In this document: positions 26,811 through 36,303 of the stretch, piece after piece | Layout of the letters: each line of letters begins with the position of its first letter | How positions within the stretch are numbered: the stretch's first letter is position 1 | DNA from: Thalassobaculum_A sp040219215 | GTDB taxonomy: Bacteria; Pseudomonadota; Alphaproteobacteria; Thalassobaculales; Thalassobaculaceae | Assembly (NCBI RefSeq): GCF_040219215.1 | Contig: NZ_JAVJSX010000025.1 | Location: 124,001-188,000, forward strand | Reading direction: 5' to 3' | Length of the DNA stretch: 64,000 nt | The notes under the pieces: generated by a model | Told to the model about the DNA's origin: nothing | The model's input: the letters and a program-made list of their open reading frames with translations, nothing else | Databases searched by the model: none | Position numbers and translations under genes: made by a program

Positions 26811-27619
26811 CGCCCCACGAAGGTTGGCTTCTCCTTGGCCAGGAACGCCTTGTAGCCGCGTTGGAAATCCTCGGTGTCGAAGGCGTCATAGCCGAGATCC
26901 TTCTCAGCCTCGGTCAACGGCTTCGGATCGGTCAGGCGGTAGATGAACTGCTTGTGCCAGCGAGCGGTCAGTGGCGCGCCCTCGGCGATCTTGGCAGCCC
27001 ACTCGTAGGCTGCCGTCTCGACCTGATCGTCCGGCACCACCTTGGTGGCGATACCCAGGCGCAACGCGTCGGCAGCGTTTAGCAGGTCGCCGACCAGCAG
27101 GATCTGCAGCATGGCGCTGGCGCCGTACTTCTTCACCTGGAATTCCAACTCCTCCATCGACTCCACCAAGCCAAGGCGCTTGACCGGCACGCCGAACCGG
27201 CTGCTCTCGCCGCAGATCCGAAGGTCGCACAGCGCCGCGAGCCCGAAGCCGCCACCGACGCACAATCCTTCGATCAGGGCGATTACCGGATGACGGCAGG
27301 CAACCACCGCCTCGGACGACGGCGCCGACACTTCGGCGTACTTCTTGGCCGCCGCCTTGTCCTTGCGCACGCTCTCGAACTCCGAGATGTCGGCGCCGGC
27401 CGAGAACGCCTTGCCGCCGGCGCCGCGCACCACCACGCAGCGCAGCTCGGTGTCGGCATCCAGCGCCCGGAACACCCGATCGAGGCCAGTGAACACACCG
27501 AGGTTCATGGCGTTATGCTTGGCCGCCCGGTTGATGGTGACGGTGGCGATACGGTCCTCAACGTGGACCAGCAGATCCTCCGTCCCCGACAGTTCGGCAG
27601 TTCCCTTGACGGCAGTCAT
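26807..27619 (-). CDS. Enoyl-CoA hydratase/isomerase family protein
   Basis: A 270-residue crotonase-fold protein. Oxyanion-hole and CoA-binding runs are GAGGKAFSAGADISEFE and ALIEGLCVGGGFGLAALCDLRI. One catalytic Glu position of classic hydratases falls in SRFGVPVKRLGLVESMEELEF, which differs from the canonical P(E)xxLG form, so hydratase activity is not certain. The start overlaps the CaiB stop as ATGA, so the two are translationally coupled and probably act on the same acyl-CoA. Confidence 0.88.
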   Translation of the reverse strand: MTAVKGTAELSGTEDLLVHVEDRIATVTINRAAKHNAMNLGVFTGLDRVFRALDADTELRCVVVRGAGGKAFSAGADISEFESVRKDKAAAKKYAEVSAPSSEAVVACRHPVIALIEGLCVGGGFGLAALCDLRICGESSRFGVPVKRLGLVESMEELEFQVKKYGASAMLQILLVGDLLNAADALRLGIATKVVPDDQVETAAYEWAAKIAEGAPLTARWHKQFIYRLTDPKPLTEAEKDLGYDAFDTEDFQRGYKAFLAKEKPTFVGR

Positions 27620-28854
27620 TCAGCAGCCTCCCGGCTCGCGGTGTCGCCCAGATGCACGGCATTGCCTGCCGCCAGGGCCTCGATTTCGGTTTCGGTGTAG
27701 CCGAGTTCGGCCAACACCTCGGCGGTGTGCTGTCCGAACAGCGGCGACGGCATCGCCACCTTGCCGGGCGTTCCCTGGAACTTGATCGGCAAACCGATGG
27801 TCTGGACGCTGCCGGCCACCGGATGATCGACTGTCGGCACCATCTCGCGCGCTATGGTCTGCGGATCCTGGTGCATCTCCAGGATGTCGAAGATCGGTCC
27901 GGCCGGAATTCCCTCGGCCTCGAACTTGGCAAGCCAAGCTTCGCGGGTGTCCTTCTCGAAGCGGGCGTTCAGTTCGGCCTCAAGCTCCTTCAGGTTGGCG
28001 AGGCGGTCGCCGTTGGTCTTGAAGCGAGGATCGGCGAACAGCTCTGGCGCCCCGATCATGGTGCACATCTTCTCCCAGAACCGGGCCGTGTTGGCCGCGA
28101 TGTTGATGTAGCCGTCTGAACAGCGCACCGCCTGATATGGGGCGCTCAGTGGATGCGCGGACCCCATCGCGCGCGGGGCCACACCGGTCGCAAACGCGAT
28201 CGTCGACTGCCAGTAGGTCAGGGTGATCCCGGCTTCCATCAAGGAGGTATCGAGCCGCTGGCCCTCGCCGGTCTTCAGACGATGGCTGTAGGCGGCACAG
28301 ATGCCGAGCGCCAGGAGCAGACCGGCGGTGATGTCGCAGACCGGCGGGCCGACCTTGACCGGCGGGCCATCGGGCCGTTCGCCGGTGATGCTCATCAATC
28401 CGCTCATGCCCTGGGCGACCAGATCGAAGCCACCGCGCTTGGCGTACGGGCCGGTCAGGCCGAATCCGGAGATCGAGGCATAGATCAGGCCGGGATTGAC
28501 CTTCTTCAGGTCATCGTAGCCAAGCCCCAGCCGCTCCAGCACGCCGGGGCGGAAGTTCTCCGTCAGGACATCGGCCTTGGCGACGAGCTTGCGCAGAGCC
28601 GCCGCACCCTCCGGGGTCTTCAGGTCCAGAACAATGCCGCGCTTGTTGCGGTTCATCATCATGAACGATGCGCTCTCGCCGTTGATCGCCGGCGGAACGT
28701 TGCGCCGGGTATCGTCGCCGCCCGGCGCCTTCTCCTCCTTGTTGACGTCGGCGCCCATGTCGGCCAGCATCAGCCCGCAGGTCGGGCCGGCCATGTGGTG
28801 GCAGAGTTCGATAACGGTCATGCCCTGCAGCGGGCCGAAGGCGCGGGCGCCCAT
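27616..28854 (-). CDS. CaiB/BaiF-family (class III) CoA-transferase
   Basis: A 412-residue protein from the ATG at 28854, which follows GAGGA; the longer upstream frame has no family similarity. Family marks: MTVIELCHHMAGPTCGLMLADMGADV, RNKRGIVLDLKTPEG, ENFRPGVLERLGLGYDDLKK, and ASISGFGLTGPYAKRGGFDLVAQGMSGLM. The catalytic Asp is expected in RGGFDLVAQG. The enzyme transfers CoA between carboxylic acids. Its partner gene, a crotonase, follows with a 4-base overlap. Confidence 0.92.
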   Translation of the reverse strand: MGARAFGPLQGMTVIELCHHMAGPTCGLMLADMGADVNKEEKAPGGDDTRRNVPPAINGESASFMMMNRNKRGIVLDLKTPEGAAALRKLVAKADVLTENFRPGVLERLGLGYDDLKKVNPGLIYASISGFGLTGPYAKRGGFDLVAQGMSGLMSITGERPDGPPVKVGPPVCDITAGLLLALGICAAYSHRLKTGEGQRLDTSLMEAGITLTYWQSTIAFATGVAPRAMGSAHPLSAPYQAVRCSDGYINIAANTARFWEKMCTMIGAPELFADPRFKTNGDRLANLKELEAELNARFEKDTREAWLAKFEAEGIPAGPIFDILEMHQDPQTIAREMVPTVDHPVAGSVQTIGLPIKFQGTPGKVAMPSPLFGQHTAEVLAELGYTETEIEALAAGNAVHLGDTASREAAE

Positions 28855-29012
28855 GGTGTCCTCCTCGATGGTGCGACGTCCCGGTCCGGCGGTCGGAGCG
28901 GAGATACCGGGCGGCGTCTTGCGCCGTCCAGGACGGGCGGCGTATGGATTCAGCAGATCCCACAACGACCATCCGGCCACGTCAAGCGCCGCTCGCCGCA
29001 GGAGACCACGAT

Positions 29013-30059
29013 ATGACCGACAAGCCGAGAATCGCCGTGCTGGCGCTGGGCGGCACCATTGCGATGGTGAAGGGCGACCACGGCGGCGTGCGCCCGGGCC
29101 TGGGCGCCGACGATCTGGTCGCGGCGGTTCCCGGAATCGACCGGTTCGCGACCATCTCGGCCGAAACCGTCAAGACCGTCGGCAGCTCCGATCTCGCCGT
29201 CGACGACGTTCTCGCGGTGGCCCGGCGGATCGCTGAACTGGTGGATGCCGGCGCGATCGACGGGGCGGTGGTGACCCAGGGTACCGATACCATGGAGGAA
29301 TCCTCGTTCCTGCTGGACCTTGTGCTCGACGGCCGGGTGCCGGTCGTCGTCACCGGGGCGATGCGCAATCCGCTGTCGGTATCGCATGACGGGCCCGGCA
29401 ATCTGCTGGCGGCGGTGATGACCGTCGCCGATCCGGAGGTCCGTCGCCGATCCGCCGAACTCGGCGTTCTGGTCGTCCTGCTCGACACCATCCATGCCGC
29501 CATCGACGTGGCCAAGGCCAGCCCGCACCGGATCGACGCGTTCCACAGCATGGTTGCCGGACCAGTCGGTGTGCTGGTGGAGGATCGGGTGCGCCTGCTC
29601 GGCACGCCGAACCGCGCGCATAAGAAGGCGTTCGACACGGCGACCGGCAGCCGCGCGCCCGCCGGCTGGACCGAGACCAGCGCCAGCGTGGCGCTCCTGA
29701 CGCTTGGCCTCGGGGAATCCGGCGGCCTGCTCGCAGCCCTGGCCGACGATCCGACGCATTTCGGCTACGGCGGCGCGGTGCTCGGGGCGATGGGTGGCGG
29801 CCACACGCCGAGTTGGATTGTAGAGCACGTCGAGGCGCTGGCACGTCGTATGCCGGTGGTCATGGCGGCGCGAATCCAGTCCGGCTACCTGCTGCAGGCG
29901 ACTTACGAACGCGCCGGTTCGGAGATCGACCTGATCAAGCGCGGGGTGATCTCCGCCGGCCGCCTGCCTCCGCTGAAGGCCCGCCTGCTGCTGACGATGC
30001 TGCTGCGCGCCGAGGCAACCAGGGAAGCCTCGCAGGCGGTGTGGGACGCGTTGAACTGA
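29013..30059 (+). CDS. Type I/II L-asparaginase family protein
   Basis: A 348-residue asparaginase/glutaminase-fold protein. The ATG at 29013 is followed by IAVLALGGTIAMVKGDHGG with the first catalytic Thr, and the second motif is VVTQGTDTMEESSFLLDL with Thr-Asp. The signature PVVVTGAMR follows. The substrate is probably asparagine or a related amide. No signal peptide is seen, so it is cytoplasmic. The gene is divergent from the CaiB/crotonase pair and convergent with an MFS gene. Confidence 0.9.
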   Translation: MTDKPRIAVLALGGTIAMVKGDHGGVRPGLGADDLVAAVPGIDRFATISAETVKTVGSSDLAVDDVLAVARRIAELVDAGAIDGAVVTQGTDTMEESSFLLDLVLDGRVPVVVTGAMRNPLSVSHDGPGNLLAAVMTVADPEVRRRSAELGVLVVLLDTIHAAIDVAKASPHRIDAFHSMVAGPVGVLVEDRVRLLGTPNRAHKKAFDTATGSRAPAGWTETSASVALLTLGLGESGGLLAALADDPTHFGYGGAVLGAMGGGHTPSWIVEHVEALARRMPVVMAARIQSGYLLQATYERAGSEIDLIKRGVISAGRLPPLKARLLLTMLLRAEATREASQAVWDALN

Positions 30060-30083
30060 CGGTGACGCGCGGCGCGTTGGCGG

Positions 30084-31331
30084 TCAGCCGGATCGATCGA
30101 TCTCCTCCGGCGGGCGGACACGGCGGAAGTTGATCAGCAGAAGCAGGTCATAGACGACCTTCAGCGCGCCGCCGACCACCAACGGCCAGCCGAAAGTCGA
30201 CACGGTCAGCAGATAGCCGGCCAGCAACGGACCGATTGCCGAGGCAAAGCTGCGGGGCACGGCGGTCAGGCTGGCCGCCGCAGGCCGCTCCTCCGGGGTC
30301 ACCACCGCCATGACGTACGAACTGCGCGTCGGCACATCCATCTGGGAAAGCGCGCCACGCACGAGCAGCAGGGCGATCGCCACCTCCAGGTTCGGCGCGA
30401 ACGGCACCAGCATGATGCAGAAGTTTGCCGGCAGGTGCGTGAACACCATGGTGTTGATCAGGCCGAAGCGTTCGGCGACCGGCACCGCCACCAGTTGCGA
30501 CACCGCGGTGCAGATGCTGCTCCAGAACAGAATCGCCGCCATCATGCTGACCGACACGCCGAAGTGCTGGTACAGCCACAGCGCCAGGATCGACTGAACG
30601 AGAAATCCGCCGCCGAACGAGTCGATGCAGAACAGCGCGGCCAGCTTGTAGACCGTGGACCGCGACTCCCTCAGTGGGGCCGGTGGTGCGCTGGAGGCCC
30701 GCTCAATCGCCGGCGACAGTCGGCGGTATACCAGGAAGGATGTCAGCCCGACCGCCCCGTACAAGACGAACATGATCCGCATCGCATCGGGCAGTCCAAG
30801 CCCGGTCCAACCGGCGGTCAGGTCCGGGATCGCGGCTGCCAGGGCGCCGACCGCCCCTAGCAGCGACCCTGCAAGGCTGTATCGGGCGAACAACGCCGTG
30901 CGCCGCTTGGGATCGATCGACTGCGACAGGACCGTGTGCTCGAGCGGCAGGAACACACTGACGTCCCCGGAACTCGGATTCATGGTGCCGACGAAGGCGA
31001 TGATCAGGATCGGCCAGAGATCGATCGACAGGGCGAAGCCGACGCCGGTTGCCGCCATCAGCAGCCCGGCCGCCCGCAGCAATCGCCGCCGCGGATAACG
31101 GTTGGCGAACACGCCGACGCCGAGCGTGAGGCCGGCGGAACCGATCAGGGTGGCGGTGATGATCGCCCCAACGGCGAACGCACCGAACCCCAGTTCGATC
31201 AGATAGACCGGCAGCAGCAGGGCGACGAACCCGTCAGCGAACGCGCGCAGTCCCCGGATCCACAGGATTCGAGCGGCGTCCGGCGTGACACCGTTCGGCA
31301 GCAACCGCCACCACTCGTCGCCGATCAGCAT
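30084..31331 (-). CDS. MFS transporter
   Basis: A 415-residue polytopic protein with about twelve hydrophobic segments, e.g. GFVALLLPVYLIELGFGAFAVG and FGVSVSMMAAILFW. The loop pattern VGVFANRYPRRRLLRAAGL between helices 2 and 3 fits the major facilitator superfamily. The substrate is unknown. It is convergent with the asparaginase gene and divergent from the HWE kinase gene. Confidence 0.85.
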   Translation of the reverse strand: MLIGDEWWRLLPNGVTPDAARILWIRGLRAFADGFVALLLPVYLIELGFGAFAVGAIITATLIGSAGLTLGVGVFANRYPRRRLLRAAGLLMAATGVGFALSIDLWPILIIAFVGTMNPSSGDVSVFLPLEHTVLSQSIDPKRRTALFARYSLAGSLLGAVGALAAAIPDLTAGWTGLGLPDAMRIMFVLYGAVGLTSFLVYRRLSPAIERASSAPPAPLRESRSTVYKLAALFCIDSFGGGFLVQSILALWLYQHFGVSVSMMAAILFWSSICTAVSQLVAVPVAERFGLINTMVFTHLPANFCIMLVPFAPNLEVAIALLLVRGALSQMDVPTRSSYVMAVVTPEERPAAASLTAVPRSFASAIGPLLAGYLLTVSTFGWPLVVGGALKVVYDLLLLINFRRVRPPEEIDRSG

Positions 31332-31561
31332 ACAGGAACTGCCCTACCGAACACCGAGCCGGCAGGGAGCGTTTCGCCGTCGGTGATGCGGACACTGTGG
31401 GGTCTCGGCAAGCGGGTGTCGAGCAGGCGGGCGCACGGTCATCGGAACGGCGTCGGTCGAGCGCAGAGACGAATCAATGTTCGCGTCGACAGCACCGAGC
31501 ACCGTGATAGATAGTTGAATGGAAACCAGCGGCATCACACGGCGGCACCAGCATTGAGACG

Positions 31562-33061
31562 ATGAGATCCAGGTACGACTTTCTCGCCCGGGGTGGCGAA
31601 ATGGGCGAACTCACACGTGCTCACGATTGGGCATCCACGTCGATTGGCCCGCCTGAGACCTGGCCGCAGAGCCTTCGCACAACGATCCGGCTGGTCCTTA
31701 ACACGCGGCACCCGATGTTCATTTTCTGGGGCCCGGATCTCATCCAGTTCTACAACGACGCCTACCGCCAGACGATGGGCCCGGAACGTCACCCCAGCGC
31801 TCTCGGGCAGCGCGGGCGGGAGTGCTGGGGAGAAATCTGGGACATCATCGGCCCGCAGATCGAACTCGTCATGGCCGGCGAGGGGGCAACATGGCACGAG
31901 GACCAGCTTGTGCCGATTACCCGGTACGGCCGGCGGGAGGATGTCTGGTGGACCTACGGCTACAGCCCGATCGACGACGAGACCCAGCCAAGCGGAGTGG
32001 GTGGCGTGCTGGTGGTCTGCAATGACGTGACCGACCAGCACTATGCGGTTGATGCGCTGCGGGCGAGCGAGGAGCGCCTGCAGTTGGCCCTGGCGGTCGG
32101 CGTTGTCGGGAGCTGGGACTGGCACATCCGAACCGACCGGGTGTTCGCCGACGAGCGGTTCGCACGACTGTACAGCGTCGATCCCGAGATCGCGCGCGCC
32201 GGTGCGCCGGTCGAAATGTTTCTCCACAGCGTTCATCCGGACGACTCGCAGCGCCTCAACAAGTCAATTCAGAAGACTCTAATGGAAGGAGGCGATCTCG
32301 CCGAGGAATACCGCCTGATCCAGGCCGACGGGACAATTCGCTGGGTTCTTGCGCGCGGTCGCTGCTTCCATGACGACCACAACCAGCCGCTGCGCTTTCC
32401 AGGGGCGGTCATCGACATCACGGAACGCAAGGAGGCCGAGGAGCACCGAAAGCTTCTGGTCAACGAGTTGAATCACCGGGTCAAGAACATGCTGGCCTCG
32501 GTCCAGGCGATCGCCAACCAGACCCTTCGCAACGGCGTTCCGATTGCCGAAGCCCGCACCGTGTTCAGTGATCGCCTGATCGCCCTGTCACGGGCGCAGG
32601 ATGTCCTGATCGGCGAACTCGGCGCCGGTGCCGAGATTGCCTCGGTCATCCGGACCGCCATCGAGCCACTGGCTGGTGACGCCGGACGGCTCCGCATCGA
32701 TGGGCCCGCACTCCAGCTTTCTCCGCGGGCCGCACTGTCACTCTCGATGGCCATGCATGAGCTGTGCACCAACGCCGCCAAGTACGGCGCGCTGTCGAAG
32801 CCGGAGGGCCGTGTGGACGTGCGCTGGACCCTCGACCCGGACGCAGACGGGGAACGGCAACTGCGCCTGTGCTGGATCGAAAGCGGCGGCCCGACCGTGT
32901 CACTTCCGCGGCGTAAGGGGTTTGGCTCGCGTCTGATCGAGCATGCTTTGGCGACGGAGCTGAGCGGCAGCGTGTCGCTGGACTATGCCCCAACCGGTCT
33001 GGTCTGCACGATCGAGGCGCCGTCGAAGGCCATCACCGGCGACCCGCCCGTCAACGGATAA
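31562..33061 (+). CDS. HWE-family sensor histidine kinase with PAS domains
   Basis: A 499-residue soluble kinase. Residues about 25-160 and 165-290 are PAS-like (MFIFWGPDLIQFYNDAYRQTMG; LALAVGVVGSWDWHIRTDRVF with the PAC end VIDITERKEAEEH). The phospho-acceptor His is in NELNHRVKNMLASVQAIANQ and the N box is MAMHELCTNAAKYGALS. The HWE-type LRLCWIESGGP and GFGSRLIEHAL follow. HWE kinases are typical of alphaproteobacteria and often feed the general stress response or light signalling. No LOV cysteine motif is seen. Confidence 0.9.
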   Translation: MRSRYDFLARGGEMGELTRAHDWASTSIGPPETWPQSLRTTIRLVLNTRHPMFIFWGPDLIQFYNDAYRQTMGPERHPSALGQRGRECWGEIWDIIGPQIELVMAGEGATWHEDQLVPITRYGRREDVWWTYGYSPIDDETQPSGVGGVLVVCNDVTDQHYAVDALRASEERLQLALAVGVVGSWDWHIRTDRVFADERFARLYSVDPEIARAGAPVEMFLHSVHPDDSQRLNKSIQKTLMEGGDLAEEYRLIQADGTIRWVLARGRCFHDDHNQPLRFPGAVIDITERKEAEEHRKLLVNELNHRVKNMLASVQAIANQTLRNGVPIAEARTVFSDRLIALSRAQDVLIGELGAGAEIASVIRTAIEPLAGDAGRLRIDGPALQLSPRAALSLSMAMHELCTNAAKYGALSKPEGRVDVRWTLDPDADGERQLRLCWIESGGPTVSLPRRKGFGSRLIEHALATELSGSVSLDYAPTGLVCTIEAPSKAITGDPPVNG

Positions 33062-33071
33062 CCCGCACGAT

Positions 33072-34049
33072 CTACATCCCGGCTCGTCCGTGCGGTGCCT
33101 CGTAGTCCACCTCCGGCCCCGTCGGCACGATACCGGTCGGATTCACGCTGCGGTGGCTCTCGTAGTAGTGACGCTTGATGTGATCGAGGTTCACGGTCCC
33201 GGCGACGCCGGGCGTCTGGTACAGATCCCGGGTGTACGCCGACAGGGCCGGATAGTCCGCAATCCGCCGGAGGTTGCACTTGAAGTGCCCGGCGTAGACC
33301 GGGTCGAAGCGGACCAGCGTGGTGAACAGCCGGATATCGGCCTCGGTCATCCTGTCCCCGACCAGATAGCGCTGCCTTGAGAGCCTTTCCTCCAGCCAGT
33401 CGAGGCTGTCGAACAACGGGCCGACCGCTTCCTCGTACGCCTCCTGGGTGGTCGCGAAGCCGGCCTTGTAGACGCCATTGTTGACGGTGTCATAGACGCG
33501 GGCGTTCACTTGGTCGATCTGATCGCGAAGGACGGTCGGGTAGTAGTCCCCGGCAGCCGCGCCGACGTCGTCGAACGCGCTGTTGAACATCCGGATGATC
33601 TCGGCCGATTCATTGGAAACGATGGTCCCGGTCCGGCGGTCCCAAAGCACCGGCACGGTCACCCGGCCGGTGTAGCGGCGGTCGGCCGCCAGATAGACTT
33701 CGCGCAACAGGCCGGCTGCATGGACCGGATCGGCCACCACCCCGGGACCGGCCTCGAAGGTCCAGCCGTCGTCTCCCATGTACCAGTGGACCACCGAGAC
33801 CGAGATGGCGCTCTCCAACCCCTTCAGCGCCCGCAGGATCAGGGTGCGATGCGCCCATGGACAGGCCAACGAGACGTAGAGGTGATAGCGGCCGGGTTCC
33901 GCCTTGAAGCCGCCGGTACCGCTTGGCCCGGGCGTGCCGTCGGCGGTCACCCAGTTTCGGAACGCCGACTCCTTGCGCTGGAAACGCCCGCCGGACGCCG
34001 ACGTGTCGGGCCATTGGTCACGCCATTCGCCGTCGATCAGCAATCCCAT
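33072..34049 (-). CDS. Glutathionyl-hydroquinone reductase (YqjG/Ecm4-like)
   Basis: A 325-residue Xi-class glutathione transferase. The catalytic Cys is in LYVSLACPWAHRTLILRALKGLE, with the conserved VVHW and the glutathione site RVTVPVLWDRRTGTIVSNESAEIIRMFN. It reduces glutathionyl-hydroquinones to hydroquinones. The start has AGGAGAAGG in front. It is a single gene, convergent with the HWE kinase. Confidence 0.93.
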   Translation of the reverse strand: MGLLIDGEWRDQWPDTSASGGRFQRKESAFRNWVTADGTPGPSGTGGFKAEPGRYHLYVSLACPWAHRTLILRALKGLESAISVSVVHWYMGDDGWTFEAGPGVVADPVHAAGLLREVYLAADRRYTGRVTVPVLWDRRTGTIVSNESAEIIRMFNSAFDDVGAAAGDYYPTVLRDQIDQVNARVYDTVNNGVYKAGFATTQEAYEEAVGPLFDSLDWLEERLSRQRYLVGDRMTEADIRLFTTLVRFDPVYAGHFKCNLRRIADYPALSAYTRDLYQTPGVAGTVNLDHIKRHYYESHRSVNPTGIVPTGPEVDYEAPHGRAGM

Positions 34050-34243
34050 ATCCTTCTCCTGGCACTCTGTGAATCTTGGACGCCGCAGCGCTCACATGGC
34101 GACAAGCGCTGAAATTGCGAGGTTGAACGCCGTGAGGCTCCACCGCCGTGGAACCAACTGGCTATCGACGGCGTTCTCCTGGATGGCGGTCGGACCGACT
34201 CGCTTACTGATCGGTTGTTCGGCGGTCCGATAGGGAGGTGCTT

Positions 34244-34549
34244 ATGATCTGGAATTCATCGATCGACGATGAGCGCAGGAACGCGTCGGGCCACCCGGGC
34301 GAGACGCTGGCCGATGAACTGGCGGCACGCAATGTCTCGGTCGCAAGCCTGTCCCAGGCGACGCGGCTCACGATCGGCCAACTGGTCGACATCATCCACG
34401 GCTACAGGCCGATCAACACCGACACGGCCCTTCGGCTCGCAAGCTTCTTCGGATCATCGGCGCGCTTCTGGTTGGACCGGCAGGCGGCGTACGACCGGAC
34501 GGTCCGCGAGGGCGTGTCGGCAACGCTTTCGGACCGGTCGCCGGTCTGA
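34244..34549 (+). CDS. HigA-like antitoxin/XRE-family protein without a toxin gene
   Basis: A 101-residue protein; the ATG at 34244 is 5 bases after AGGGAGG. The helix-turn-helix region (SLSQATRLTIGQLVDIIHGYRPINTDTALRLASFFGSS) and the ending ARFWLDRQAAYDRTV follow the HigA addiction-module antidote pattern. HigB toxins normally lie directly upstream, but the 194 bases before it hold no credible reading frame. It could be a solitary regulator or the remnant of a toxin-antitoxin pair. Confidence 0.75.
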   Translation: MIWNSSIDDERRNASGHPGETLADELAARNVSVASLSQATRLTIGQLVDIIHGYRPINTDTALRLASFFGSSARFWLDRQAAYDRTVREGVSATLSDRSPV

Positions 34550-34641
34550 ACTACGAAAGCGCCTTGGTCGCTGCCGTCATTCCCCTGCCCATCGCCACCG
34601 GCTAGCATGACGACCCGTCGGAAACCGAAAGGGTTTCGATC

Positions 34642-35844
34642 ATGCGGTTGTCGCGCGGCGCCATTTCGCCGGTCCTGATTGCCACCACGGTGCAACTGGT
34701 TGTGGCGCTGACCATGGCGTCGATCCAGGTTGCGGCCCCCACCATCGCTCACAGTCTTGCGCTTGACGTCCACTGGGTCGGGCCGTTCGTCGCGCTGTGC
34801 TACGCCGTTGCCATGCCGGTATCGCTGCTGGCCGGCGGCATCGTTCTGCGACAGGGTGCGGTGCGCGGCGGGCAGATCTGCCTGATCGCGGCCGGTGCCG
34901 GCGCACTGCTGTTCGCCACGGGGTGGCCGCCGGCCATGCTGTTGTCGGCGGTCGGGTACGGGATCGCTGTCGGCCTGTCGGTGCCGGCCGGCAGCCAGTT
35001 GATCGCGCGCCACGCCGAGAGCCGCGAGTTGCCCCTTGCGATGTCCCTGGGTCAGTCGGGGATGACGTTGGGCCGGCTGGTCACCGGCCTCGCCGTTCCC
35101 GGGCTGGTTCTGCTGGCCGGCTGGTCCGGAACCCTGATTGCCTGGGCAGTGATCGCGGCGGTGCTCGCGTTGCTGCTGGAGCGTTGGCGCCCCCAACTCG
35201 ATCCGCGGTCACCCCGTTTCCACAAGGTCGCGCGCCGCAGCCTGATGGAACCGCTGACGATGATCCGCGACAACCCGCAGCTGCGGCGCCTGACCTTCGC
35301 CGCCATCGTGTTCGCCAGCGCCCAGCTGTCGCTGGTGGTCTATCTCGTCGCCTACATGCACGACGTCGCCGGGCTGTCGCTGATTGTCGCCGGTTTCGGA
35401 TTCGCGTTGGCCCAGAGCGCTGGGATTGCCAACCGCTTCCTGCTCGGCGGCCTTGCCACCGCCAGCGGTCGACCGCGCCTCCTGCTGAGCGGGCTGGGCT
35501 TCGCCATGGCCGCCGCCCTGACCGGTGCCGCGGCGCTGTCCCCGGGATGGCCGACCGCTCTGGTGCTGCTGGGGGCCGCTGTCCTCGGCAGTGTCGCCAT
35601 GAGTTGGAACGGCCTGCTGTTCGCCGAGGTCATACGGGCAGCCGGGGTCCGGCACGCCGCCACGGCGACGGGCGCCGTTTCGTTCGTGACCTTCATCGGG
35701 CTGGCGACCGGCCCCGCCCTGTTCGGCGGCCTGCTGGCGGTCGGCCTCAGCTATGCCCATGGCTTCCTGGCGTTTGCGGCGGCGGTCGCAATTGCCGGGG
35801 CCGTCGTCATGCCGAAGCTCCGGCTGGCGCCCGAAGCGACCTGA
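34642..35844 (+). CDS. MFS transporter
   Basis: A 400-residue polytopic protein with about twelve hydrophobic segments (LIATTVQLVVALTMASIQVAA; AGVRHAATATGAVSFVTFIGLATG). The arrangement matches a major facilitator of the CynX/YeaN or sugar-phosphate type; the substrate is unknown. The CBS-domain gene follows after 14 bases and may be co-transcribed. Confidence 0.82.
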   Translation: MRLSRGAISPVLIATTVQLVVALTMASIQVAAPTIAHSLALDVHWVGPFVALCYAVAMPVSLLAGGIVLRQGAVRGGQICLIAAGAGALLFATGWPPAMLLSAVGYGIAVGLSVPAGSQLIARHAESRELPLAMSLGQSGMTLGRLVTGLAVPGLVLLAGWSGTLIAWAVIAAVLALLLERWRPQLDPRSPRFHKVARRSLMEPLTMIRDNPQLRRLTFAAIVFASAQLSLVVYLVAYMHDVAGLSLIVAGFGFALAQSAGIANRFLLGGLATASGRPRLLLSGLGFAMAAALTGAAALSPGWPTALVLLGAAVLGSVAMSWNGLLFAEVIRAAGVRHAATATGAVSFVTFIGLATGPALFGGLLAVGLSYAHGFLAFAAAVAIAGAVVMPKLRLAPEAT

Positions 35845-35858
35845 ACTGGGAGCGTTCC

Positions 35859-36287
35859 ATGACCCTGACCATCATCCCCGATGCGATCACCGCGCAGACC
35901 CTGGTGACGGTCACACCCGCGGACAACGTACGCGCCACGGTGCGGCTGATGGCCGAGCGGCACATCGGCGCCGTGCCGGTGATCGGGCCTGACGGGGCCC
36001 TGGTCGGCATCTTCACCGAACGGGACGTGATGTGCCGGGTCGTCGACCGCGACCTTGACCCGCTGGCAACCACGATCGGTCAGGTCATGACCGCCTCGCC
36101 GAAGACCGCGACCCCGGATTGGCCGATCCTGAAGGCGCTGGAGCACATGGCCGAGGGCGGTTACCGCCACCTGCCGGTGGTCGAGGACGGACGACTGCTG
36201 GCAATCGTGTCGATCCGCGACCTCTATGCCGCCGTAACCGGAAAGCTGGAGGACGACATCATGGCCCTGTCGAGCGGCATGGTATGA
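35859..36287 (+). CDS. Tandem CBS-domain protein
   Basis: A 142-residue protein made of two CBS domains (residues about 8-65 and 75-135): VTPADNVRATVRLMAERHIGAVPVIGPDGALVGIFTERDV and ALEHMAEGGYRHLPVVEDGRLLAIVSIRDL. CBS pairs bind adenine nucleotides and sense energy state. The partner protein is unknown. It lies downstream of an MFS gene and is convergent with the carbonic anhydrase gene. Confidence 0.9.
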   Translation: MTLTIIPDAITAQTLVTVTPADNVRATVRLMAERHIGAVPVIGPDGALVGIFTERDVMCRVVDRDLDPLATTIGQVMTASPKTATPDWPILKALEHMAEGGYRHLPVVEDGRLLAIVSIRDLYAAVTGKLEDDIMALSSGMV

Positions 36288-36303
36288 CCTCGACCGGTCG
36301 GCA

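Noticed and set aside
31332..31561. EcfG-type promoter upstream of the HWE kinase
   Set aside because: GGAAC occurs twice, but no GTT-type -10 box lies 16-17 bases downstream of either.
34050..34243. Possible HigB toxin upstream of the HigA-like gene
   Set aside because: No reading frame with HigB/RelE features or a suitable start was seen.
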